From positions 248,001 through 312,000 of the forward strand of contig MU404077.1 in assembly GCA_022695795.1 (NCBI GenBank): a stretch of DNA of 64,000 nt, in the 5' to 3' direction. Made by a program: the position numbers and the translations under genes. Source of the DNA: Biscogniauxia marginata (Eukaryota > Ascomycota > Sordariomycetes > Xylariales > Xylariaceae). The notes beneath the pieces were generated by a model that searched no databases, had not been told where the DNA came from, and saw only the letters and a list, made by a program, of their open reading frames with translations. Of this stretch, positions 37,336 to 46,091 are shown one piece after another (positions within the stretch are counted from its first letter, which is position 1; each line of letters opens with the position of its first letter).

Positions 37336-37764
37336 TGTTATAAACCAACTAAGGTAAGTAATTAAATAATAGAGGTATTATTCTTATTATTCTTATTTTT
37401 ACATCGAATATAAATCCTGGAAAGGAAAGTAACTTATTATTACGTAATATAGATATATATAAATAAACACATTTAAAGGTATTTAATATATTAATTATAA
37501 GGAATAAAAATAAAATAAATAAGTATAAAAAGAATAAGATTTCCTATGTATTTAATTAATTAATTTAGTTTTTTAGTTATTAATTTAAGATTATAATTAC
37601 TTTTTAATATTATAATAAGAGTACCTTGAAATCTCTTTAACAAATAAAGCATTATAAATCTCTTGAATTAATCTTAATTCATTATTACCTTTAAATTAAG
37701 AAAACCTAGTACGTATTTACTTATGAAGTCAACTAACTAGGAACACATAAGGAGGTTCGTCATA
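37336..37764 (+). repeat. 3' LTR of element B
   Basis: A 429-bp partner of 30326-30755. It ends GGTTCGTCATA and is followed at once by AAACG. Its last 100 bases keep more G and C than the 5' copy. Confidence 0.88.
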
Positions 37765-37769
37765 AAACG

Positions 37770-39459
37770 TAAATAAAAATCTTTTTATTTTTTATATAAA
37801 GTAATATAATAATAATAAAACGGGTTTTTATTATAAGTTTTTTATTAATATTTTAAAAAGCCGCGTTTATTTTACGTTTAATTTTAATATATAAATAAAT
37901 TAACGCGAAAATAACTTAAAAATTTAACGTATAATATATATATTTAATTTTAAAAAATAAATTTAAGTTTTAATCCTTTTTAAATAAAATTATAATTATT
38001 TTAAAAGTGTTAATAAAAAAACTTAATTTAATTTCGCTTAATAACCGTGAAATTTTATTTAACATAAAAAAGCGGTTAATTAAAAATCTTATATTCTTTT
38101 TATATCGGTATTATTATTAAATAACTTTATAACTTTATTATATAAAATAAATATTACTTTAAAAGTAATTTTAACCTTTTTAATTTTAAGCTTTTTTTCT
38201 TTTATAGTTTTTAATCGTTTTTTTTTACTTTTAAAACTAATTATTAATTAAGTATAATAATTAAGTATAAAATAATTATCTTGTTTATATTTAATACATT
38301 TTTTATATTTTTTATATTAATTAATATTTTTTAATTAATACTTTTTAATATGTTTATAAAAAAAAATTTAATTTTTTAGACTTATTAAAACCTCGCTTTT
38401 TATTAGCTTTTAAATTTTTAACGCTTTTTTATTTATTTAAAGCTTTTTTATTTATTTAAAGCTTTTTACTTATTCGATTTTTTTAGTTTTTTAAAAAAAC
38501 TAAACCCGTCTTTTTTTATTCGTATAAAGTTAAACTTTTTTGCTTTATATACTTATCCCGCTTTTTTTATTACGTTAATAAATTCTTTATTTACGTTAAA
38601 AACTCTTTCTTTTTTAAAGTAAATAAAGTTAAACATTTTAATTAAAAATGTTAAAAATATAATCTTTTAAAATTAAAAATTAATTAATTATATAAAAACG
38701 TTTAAATCCTAAAAACGCGTAAAATAATAAATAATATCGTTATTATATTTTAATAATTTAAAGGTTTTAAAACTTTTATTAATAAAAATTTTATTAATAA
38801 AAATTTTTTAAAAGCGTTTTTATAATTAAATTAAATTTAAATAAAATTATTTTTCTTTATAACTTTTTTTTTAACTTAATATTAATTTAAAGTTTATTTT
38901 ATAAATAAAAAACTTATTTATATAATTTTAATTTAATTAAATTTAAATATGTCGTTATAAATTTTTAAATAAGCTTTAATCGATATTTATTAAGTTTAAA
39001 ACTTTTTTAATTTTTTTATATATAATTTATTTATTTAATTACGACTAATTTGTTTTTTTCGATATAATTTTAATAATAAAATAATAAAAGTTAATCTTAA
39101 CATTTTAGTTTGTTATTTAAATCGTTATTAAAAAGGTTAAGCTTTAAATTACTTAAAAGTTATTATAAAACGGAAATTTATTTTTAAGTAATTATTTTTA
39201 CTCGACTTTGTTCTTTTTTTACTTTTTATTACTTTATAAATTATTAAATTTCTTAATTAATTATTAAACGCAATATAAAGTATATAATTCTTCGCATTAA
39301 AAGTTAAAAAACAAAAATTAAAAATTAAATATAAGTAAACTTAATAACTCGCGAGGTAAATAATTATAAAGTAACGTAAACGCTTTTTATATAGTCGTAA
39401 ATATATTTATTTAAGTTTTTTATTATAATGTTTACATTTTAAATAAAGTTATTTATTTA
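37770..39459 (-). other. internal segment of the outer element
   Basis: This AT-rich, stop-filled sequence lies between element B and the solo LTR at 39465. By position on the minus strand it should hold gag-region sequence of the outer element, but I see no recognisable motif. Confidence 0.45.
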
Positions 39460-39464
39460 TTTAA

Positions 39465-39922
39465 TATAATAACCCTTTTTATATATTTTTAATTAATTAA
39501 CTTTATAAATAAATACGTATTAAGTTTTTTTTATTTTAAAAATAATAATAAATCGAGGTTAATTTAAAAAATTTATAATATTTTATTTATTAAAAAGATT
39601 TTAAAGTATTTTTATTATAATATTAAAAAATAATTATAATTTTAAATTAATAATTTAAAAATAAAAATAATTAATTAAATATAAAAAAAAAAATTTTTCT
39701 TTTTTCTTTTTTATATTTTTTATTTTAATATGTTAAATACTATTAGATTTTTTTATCCTCGAGAATTTAACACACTAGATTTTTATAAATTCTTAAATCG
39801 ACGGGAATTTATACTACGTAACGTTATATTGCTTCTTTAACTCGAGCTATTTGTTTTTTGCATTCTTGATTTATGCTTTATACCCTTGTTAAAAACCCCT
39901 TTAACACTATTAATTCGTAATA
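39465..39922 (-). mobile_element. solo LTR, U3 type III, TSD TTTAA/TTTAG
   Basis: A 458-bp copy runs from TATAATAACCC to TTCGTAATA, homologous throughout to 19329-19792. The flanks are TTTAA on the left and TTTAG on the right, differing by a single G/A change as expected from RIP. Confidence 0.82.
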
Positions 39923-39927
39923 TTTAG

Positions 39928-40978
39928 TTTTTTAGCTTTTTTTAATAAAACTTATAAATTAATATTAAAAAATTTTAATTTTAATAAATACCTTTTTAAT
40001 CATGTTTTTACGTTATTAATTTATTATTTAAATTAAATAATTAAATAATTAATTTAATATTAAAGATTTTTTATTAATTATATAATTATTAAAAGGCTTA
40101 TTAAGTTTATTTATTTTATTTTATTTAACGTTAAGTTATTTAGTCGATATAATTAAAAATGTCGTTTTAAACTTATTAAGTAATTTAATTTATACGTATA
40201 ATTTCTTAATTAACGTAAATAATAAAATTATAAGTTTTTTATTAAAATATAATAATATTTTGTTTATTTAACTAATTTTTATTTATTTTTCGAGAAAATT
40301 AAATCGAGTTAAACGGTGAAGTATTAATAATCCTTTTTAAATTATTATAGTTTTTTTTAAAAAGCTTCTTAAAAGTTGTTAATTTAAAAGTAAAATAATT
40401 TTTTATTTTTTAAACGACTTTAATTATTTATTAATAAAAAAATCATTATTATTCCGTTAAGTAATCGATATTTATAAGTTCTTTTTAAGTTTTTTATATT
40501 ATTATTTTACTTTTTTATAAGTTATTAAAATAAAGAGTTCTTTTAAAATTAAAGTTTTATTTTATCTTATTATTTTTATTAAAAAAAATAAAAAATTTAA
40601 CGGGTTTAATAATATTTAATAAAATTTAATATATATAAATACGTTTATAGCGATTTTAATTAAGCTTTAAAATACACTTTTTAAAATAAAAGTATTTATT
40701 AAAAAAGGATCCCCTTTTTAATAGGAAAATAAATTATATAAAGTTCCTTTTTAAAAAGATACATATCTCTAGTTAAATAATCCCACTTCGTTTATTATAA
40801 TAATAAAAAACGTGTTTTAAAGTAATTATAAACCTTTATATTTTTATAACGAAAGTTAATATTTTAAAAGTATGTTTTTAATATTTAATTTATAACGACT
40901 ATAAAACAATATTTTAATTAATAATAAATAAACCTTTATAAAAATTTAAACTTAATATAAAAAGTAAAATAATTATAA
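39928..40978 (-). other. internal segment of the outer element, gag end
   Basis: RIP-mutated sequence just inside the right LTR of the outer element. On the minus strand this is the 5' untranslated leader and start of gag. No motif survives. Confidence 0.4.
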
Positions 40979-41231
40979 TATTAAAAAGTAATACTTTTTA
41001 TATTTAAAAATTAAAATAATTATTTTAAAATAACTTAAAAAATAAACTTTTCCGTATATATTTCTTTTTTATATAAATAAAAAGTTCATATTAATACTTA
41101 AAACCTTAATTATTAATATTTATATTCTTAATTTAATATTCCATTATTATTATTATATGCCTTAATCTATATATCGATATATCTTTTTAGTTAATAGATA
41201 TAAGTGGAGCTTGCTTATTCACTCCGTAATA
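40979..41231 (-). repeat. right LTR of the outer element
   Basis: Homologous to 18735-18972. The inner part is heavily AT-converted, while the outer 80 bases (from about 41150) are almost normal, ending TCCGTAATA before CTAAG. Confidence 0.8.
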
Positions 41232-41709
41232 CTAAGTCTGTGGTGATGGAGTATATTTCCAGAAGTAGTTGACTGAAATAATGAGTCTCCAAGGTGAAAT
41301 TTTTTATTTCTTAATTCATTGGAAACTACTACTATCTATGCAATTACATCCTTATATTTACATTAATTTGTGAACTACCAGATATATAGTCGTGGAGGTT
41401 TGGAGTTTGGAGTTTGGTTGCAGTTAAGCAACAAATCCTATGGGCGATTACCAGTGTGGGATGATTTATTCGCACGGCTCGATACACCGCCTTCCTAACT
41501 TGCCTGCAGCTTAGCTTCCGCACCCGCGTTTCTTTAGTACCGTATTTTGTACCATTAGAAGCTTCACATTTAGGGAGCTACCTTGCATACCTACCTCCTA
41601 CCTACCTACAGCTTGTCGACTTCTCTACAATACCTTCCTCGATCATCCAACACCAAACGCGAATACAAGTTCAATTGGCTCCTGTCGTTATAAAAAAGTA
41701 AACCCTAGC
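41232..41709. other. intergenic, promoter region of the CFIm25 gene
   Basis: Normal composition returns immediately after the LTR. Three overlapping or adjacent ACCTACC motifs lie at 41588-41611, about 100 bp upstream of the start codon, together with a CT-rich stretch. These are likely promoter sequence. Confidence 0.45.
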
Positions 41710-42611
41710 ATGTCTACCGTCACCGCCACGGCGCTGCAGAGCGCCTACCCGCCCACGATACCGCTCGCGTTCAACTCGAACCAGCCGAACACGATCCGCC
41801 TCTACCCGCTCTCCAACTACACGTTCGGCGTCAAGGAGACGCAGCCGGAGGAGGACCCGTCGGTGATCGCGCGCCTGAAGCGCCTGGAGGAGCACTACAG
41901 CGCCCACGGCATGCGGCGCACCTGCGAGGGGATCCTGGTCTGCCACGAGCACAACCACCCGCACATCCTGATGCTGCAGATCGCCAACGCCTTCTTCAAG
42001 CTGCCGGGCGACTACCTGCGCCCCGAGGACGACGAGATCGAGGGCTTCAAGTCGCGCCTCGACGAGCGCCTCGCCCCCGTCGGCCGCCTCGGCGAGGGCG
42101 AGGAGGCCGCCAGCTGGGAGGTCGGCGACTGCCTCGCCCAGTGGTGGCGGCCCAACTTCGAGACCTTCATGTACCCCTTCATCCCCGCCCACGTTACCCG
42201 CCCCAAGGAGTGCAAGAAGCTGTACTTCATCCAGCTCCCCGAGAGCAGTACGTCTACCCATAGTTCTTATTCTTGTGTTCCAACATGTCATATGGAAAAA
42301 TAAAGAGGAGAGAGGGGGAAACAGATCACTAACATCTGGAAACTACAGAGATCCTCAGCGTGCCCAAGAACATGAAGCTGCTGGCGGTGCCCCTCTTCGA
42401 ACTATACGACAACACGGCGCGCTACGGCCCCCAGCTCTCCGCCATACCGCACCTGCTCAGCCGGTACAACTTCGAGTTTGTGAACGAGGCCGGGGAGGTT
42501 GTGGCCGCGACGCCGGGGTCGGGACCCGAGGGCTTCGTGCCGCGGACCAAAGTCCTGTCGGGAGGAGACGAGGACATGAGGGATGCGAGGGAGGAGAACG
42601 GCACGAGCTGA
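41710..42611 (+). CDS. cleavage factor Im 25-kDa subunit (CFIm25/NUDT21, CPSF5)
   Basis: Exons 41710-42247 and 42349-42611 join across a 101-nt GTACGT...CAG intron with a perfect CACTAAC branch site, giving 266 residues. The family forms the dimeric RNA-binding subunit of cleavage factor Im, which recognises UGUA in pre-mRNA and influences poly(A) site choice in the nucleus. The N-terminal YPLSNYTFG segment, the Nudix-fold core from GMRRTCEGILVCHEHNHPH through FKLPGDYLRPEDDE, and the C-terminal VPKNMKLLAVPLFELYDN and LLSRYNFEF blocks match it closely. As in other CFIm25 proteins the full Nudix catalytic box is absent. An acidic-hydrophobic tail after residue 230 is an extension. Exon 1 is strikingly GC-rich although it lies only 480 bp from the RIP island. 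Confidence 0.95.
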
Positions 42612-42903
42612 GACGAAAGAACGAAACGGGACATTAATTGGGCATGACCACATGCATATTTATTATTACTTCAAGGTTGGTTGATGATCACAAAAATTTT
42701 TCATCTTTTTTTCATCAAAAGAAAACGGGCGTTTGGCGTCATAATAGTCATCACATCATGGCGTCGAGTGCCGGACATGTGTTCAATCATCTGGCTATCT
42801 ATTTGAAGCTGATGGGGGTACTGGTATACTGGTATTAGTACACTGGAATTGACTTGCATCAAAGTGTCTGTGTGTATTCTCTAGCTTCTATAATTTTTGC
42901 TCC

Positions 42904-43691
42904 TCATGCTTTCTCGCCCTGAATTGTGGCTACCACCCGTCTCGTGTGCCTCACCTGTCGAAACTCGAGGTACCAAATGCCTTGCCAAGTTCCCGTCGCC
43001 TGTAGTACCGAGTTAGCAGTCCAGTCCTCCTTGCCTCGTATCTAGCACAATGTGCCCGCGACTTACGAGCTTGCCATCCTTAATGGGGATCGTGACGCTG
43101 GCGCCGATCAATGCGCTCTTGATATGTGCCTTTCCGTTTTGCCCCTCAGTTAGCTGCCGAACGAATCTACTAGTCTCCCCCGTCCCGCGACTGCGTTATG
43201 GAACCTACCGGCATATCATCAGGGCCCTCAGCACTATGTCGGTACAGCTCCTCGCCCTTGGGGCCCTCCTCGGGCGCTATACGGTCCAACGCGTCGCTCA
43301 TGTCGGCGCGCACGTCGTCGTCCCAGTTCTCGTTCAGGCTGAGGGCGCAGCTCGTGTGCTGGACGAAGAGGTTCAGCAGCCCGACCTTGTACTGGCGGAT
43401 CTCCGGCACCGAGCTGACGATGTGGTCGGTGACCAGGTAGGAGCCGTGCGACGCAGGAGGCAGGGTGAATTGCTTCTGGAACCACGACATGCTGCTGCTA
43501 GCGGGCGACGGCGGGGTTGCGGGAGGATTGTCGTTGTTGTTGTTATTGTCGGGCCTGTTGGAGGAGCCGCTGAAGTAGGTAAACGGCAGCGTGCAGACGT
43601 AGTGGAATGCTCCCGGGAAGAAAGCGAGGAGCAGAACGGAGAAGAGTAGCAGGGTGTAGAAGTTGTGGGAGAAAGACGTGGATGACGGCAT
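42904..43691 (-). CDS. YjbQ/UPF0047 family protein with N-terminal membrane segment
   Basis: Exons 43209-43691, 43067-43129 and 42904-42999 join in phase 0 across introns of 79 nt (GTAGGT, CTAAC branch) and 67 nt (GTAAGT, CTAAC branch), giving 213 residues. The core from MSWFQKQFTLPP to the end is the YjbQ fold: HTSCALSLNENWDDDV, RHSAEGPDDMPAHIKSAL, GASVTIPI and GTWQGIWYLEF. Bacterial YjbQ proteins have weak thiamine-phosphate synthase activity, and their physiological role is unsettled. Here the usual start is preceded by 67 residues with a hydrophobic helix (about residues 8-30) and an Asn/Pro/Ser linker. Translation from the internal Met68 would give a standard-length cytosolic protein. 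The 3' end converges on the CFIm25 gene 292 bp away. Confidence 0.87.
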
Positions 43692-44083
43692 AGCGAAGTT
43701 GGTTGCATTAGATTCGGTGGTAGAGTGGGCTTTGGTGGGGTGCTTGCGTTATGTGGTGGCACTTCCTGCTTAGTGCTCCACCAGGGAGTGATGAGCCAAT
43801 TGTAAGCAGGCAATATCAAGCACAGCTCGACTGGATAGCAACTTGATAGCAACGAAATAAGGAATAGTGCTAGACCCGAGAAAGACTCGGTAGACAAGGA
43901 ACTTGGTTACGGCGGTAATGAGAATCAGAAGCTTGTGTCAAATCAGCTCTAACTAGAGTCTTTTGCACTTGATATAATATGTACACAACTCGTCTGGTTT
44001 GCGCTAACAACCAGGCGTTGATACTCAAGCAATATCATAGCTCGATAACTTCCCGAACAGCCAACCACCTTGCCCGCTTCATC
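43692..44083. other. intergenic between two tandem minus-strand genes
   Basis: 392 bp hold the promoter of the YjbQ gene and the 3' UTR of the complex I gene. No open frame is supported. Confidence 0.45.
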
Positions 44084-44774
44084 TCATGCTAGAGGATAGG
44101 AAGTCTGGGGCAGTGCTTCTAGATGCTTTCGGTTGTGCTCATGGGCCTGCAATCACGAGTTAGCTAATGCTGCTCCTCAAGGTTCATCTGGTGGTCCCAT
44201 TATCCTCCATGTCTTGCGATACGCTTTGTATAGGGACGCAACTCACAAATGGTAGCCCGCAGTAGCCGCACACGGCTATTTCGGGCTTGTCTGTGTTGAT
44301 GAAGATCCTGGGATGCCCAGCAGGCCCGCCGCCACCATCGCAGGCAACCACTCGGTCGTGAGTCCACCGGACAGGTTGTCGGTGAATGAGCTCGATAGCG
44401 GCTTGCGCTTGAGGCTGGGAAACAGTCAGCCGCCGACAACTTTATGGCGAATAATTGGGACGAGGCGGGTATCATCTCACTTGAAGATCGAAATCGGTCT
44501 GTTCGAATCTCGGACCTGACATCGCCGTCGCCCTAGGTCGTTGGCTCCTCGACCAGATCTCCTTGCGGTTCGGCGCCTGCTTCAAGCCCCTCTCTTCATT
44601 CTCGGTCAGTCCTACCGAGTCCTCTTCGCTCTTAGTTTCCGGGGTTGTCTCGCCCTTGGGCGCGAGGGTGTTGGCTTCACGGAGACGGCCGGAAGCGGCG
44701 AAGGTTCGTCGAGCTGCACATGTTGTTCGCTGGGGAAGCTTCAGCACCGTTCGGAATGTTATGCGCGAAAGCAT
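44084..44774 (-). CDS. NADH:ubiquinone oxidoreductase zinc-binding subunit NDUFS6 (13 kDa)
   Basis: Exons 44481-44774, 44247-44414 and 44084-44146 join in phase 0 across introns of 66 and 100 nt, with CTGAC and CTAAC branch sites, giving 174 residues. NDUFS6 is an accessory subunit of the peripheral arm of respiratory complex I that binds zinc. The C-terminal domain shows the conserved IELIHRQPVRW, VVACDGGGGPAGHPRIFIN and VCGYCGLPFAHEHNRKHL, supplying the Cys-His-Cys-Cys zinc ligands. The N-terminus from MLSRITFRTVLKL has Arg and hydroxyl residues and no acids, a mitochondrial presequence, which is why I chose the ATG at 44774. An in-frame ATG at 44858 would add 28 residues that look less like a presequence. 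Confidence 0.94.
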
Positions 44775-45186
44775 TGTGTTATGCTGGTCTGAATTGAGGG
44801 AATCGGGGGCCGTAGAGTGGTTTAGGCTAGCATTGGAAGGCCGGAGGTTGAATCGCATTTAGCGACGGGGAGTGGTTTAACTTGGAAGCTTGGGCCACAA
44901 TCAAACGCAAGAGAAAAGGAGCGACAAAATCCCATCTCCCTTATGGTGTGGACCCACTTATCCTGTTCATTGTGAATTCATAGCCTACCCGCCTACCTGC
45001 TTTAGGTACATCGCGCAGATCGCGGTACCTTAATTTTTTTCTGCCGTGAACCTTTCCACCTTCTCTCTCTCCGCGCTCGTAGTGCTGATACACCGGGGGA
45101 TATCTTATACTTATATTCACTACGCACTAGAAGACCTAGATTCCTTTCACGTTACCTCGCAAAGACCGCTCGATTGCGCGCCCACG
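44775..45186. promoter_or_regulatory. shared divergent promoter region of NDUFS6 and MPP6-like genes
   Basis: The start codons of two oppositely oriented genes are only 412 bp apart, so both promoters must lie here. A TACCCGCCTACC stretch near 44986-44997 and a CT-rich tract near 45055-45075 on the MPP6 side are candidate elements. Regulation by a common element is an inference. Confidence 0.45.
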
Positions 45187-46091
45187 ATGTCAGGTCAAAC
45201 TACGCCGAAGACCATGTCTTCTAGACTACTCACTATGAAGTTTATGCAACGGGCAGCTGCCTCACCCTCTTCAGCCCCGACTACACCCAACTCCGAAGAG
45301 CAATCGTCCAAGCGACAGAAGACATCGCATAGCTCTGCCCCCCAGCAGGATGTGGCCTCGCTTGTAAACCAGCGTGCGGTCCAGGCCGCGATCGCTGAGG
45401 AGGAACGGAAGCGCCAGGAGGCTCTGCTGCAGCATGCCGCCGAGCTTGGAGATGCCCGTTGGGTGCTTGACATCCCCGAAAAGGCCGCAAATTCAGGACA
45501 TGTCGTCCAGACACCCCTCAATGTGGTTCAAGTTGGCTTTGCTCAGATTGATTCCCCTGATGCTGCTGGGGATGATAATGATTTAGCTGGTGCCTCGCGG
45601 ATCAAAGGACAACCACTGCGGCGGTGGAATATGGGCAAAAAGGAGGCAGGTCTTCTTGAACCGGCAACTGCGGTTGTCCGTCTTGGCTAAGCTCATGACT
45701 TACTCCAATATAGGCTCCAAGAGCAAACGAAAGCGACAGTGATGAATCCAGCTCCGATTCCGAATCGAACGACTCGTCTGAGGAACACGAACCAGGACGG
45801 CAGTCATATAGCCAGAGTCCGCACATGCCCTCTAATGCATCTCAAAGCCCGTCCCGGAAGGTATTGCAAGGAAAGAAGAGTGCCGAACGCGCCAAAGCTA
45901 TTCAGCTTGCTGAGAGACGGAGGAAAAAGGAGGTCAAGTTGAACACTCCAAAGTCAGGCATTTCCGGTTTATCATCGATATCCTCCGGTGGCAATTCCTC
46001 TCGGCCAGTGATCTTTACGTGCCGCCGCTGTGGCAAGCCAGGACACAAGGCTATAGATTGCAAGGGGCTCTCGAAACCAGACGCGCGCTGA
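45187..46091 (+). CDS. MPP6-like RNA-exosome cofactor with C-terminal zinc knuckle
   Basis: Exons 45187-45645 and 45714-46091 give 278 residues. Residues 11-22 (SSRLLTMKFMQR) are the hallmark of M-phase phosphoprotein 6 / Mpp6, a nuclear RNA-binding protein that links the exosome to its helicase. A second conserved patch is RRWNMG near residues 145-150, followed by an acidic Ser/Asp-rich run and a basic helix (RAKAIQLAERRRKKEVK). The end has a CCHC zinc knuckle with Cys256, Cys259, His264 and Cys269. The intron (68 nt) has no usable GT donor. AG|GCAGGT...ATATAG keeps the frame, so it is most likely a GC-AG intron. The start was placed at the ATG next to the conserved motif; a longer in-frame extension from 45046 is unlikely. 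Confidence 0.83.

Larger units (their letters stand above)
30326..37764 (+). mobile_element. full-length Ty3/Gypsy chromovirus-type element B, RIP-degraded
   Basis: LTRs at 30326-30755 and 37336-37764 are flanked by AAACG on both outer sides. Relics in order on the plus strand are a gag zinc knuckle near 31895-31950 (one base out of frame), a reverse transcriptase with YLNN at 34427-34438 (Asp-Asp changed to Asn-Asn) and RAFLGFINYV at 34664-34693, an integrase with its His-His segment near 35425-35450, WDFVVKL near 35635-35655 and YFLPFN near 35730-35747, and a C-terminal chromodomain-like segment at about 36555-36715. That order is Ty3/Gypsy, and the chromodomain marks it as a chromovirus. 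Every frame has dense TAA/TAG stops. TpG is essentially gone from the plus strand while CpA is kept. Confidence 0.9.
18735..41231 (-). mobile_element. outer Ty3/Gypsy retrotransposon, split by five later insertions
   Basis: Related terminal repeats lie at 18735-18972 and 40979-41231, flanked by CTAGG on the left and CTAAG on the right, a target-site duplication with one RIP-type change. Taking out the nested elements and their duplications leaves about 6.2 kb. The minus strand carries a Ty3/Gypsy-type reverse transcriptase relic around 28700-29100. KINLKMGF is followed by YINDILIYAD, where the second motif is YVDD with Asp changed to Asn by G-to-A, and then by YINFYKRFIKNY. The spacing between these motifs is shorter than normal, so internal deletions are likely. 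Every frame is full of stops. Remaining outer segments are 18973-19323, 19798-20030, 27437-29683, 30207-30320, 37770-39459 and 39928-40978. Confidence 0.8.

Noticed and set aside
19000..41000. CRISPR-like or satellite array in the AT-rich island
   Set aside because: The repeated blocks are long LTRs, not short regularly spaced repeats, and CRISPR arrays are not expected in fungi.
18735..41231. AT-rich island as a centromere or mitochondrial insertion
   Set aside because: Paired LTRs, TSDs and reverse transcriptase/integrase relics explain it; no mitochondrial gene was recognised.
41671..42291. 206-codon minus-strand frame opposite CFIm25
   Set aside because: It is the antisense shadow of a very GC-rich exon, with Val/Leu/Arg/Gly-rich sequence and no domain.
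43050..43649. 199-codon plus-strand frame opposite the YjbQ gene
   Set aside because: The minus strand carries a clear YjbQ domain with matching introns; this frame is its shadow.
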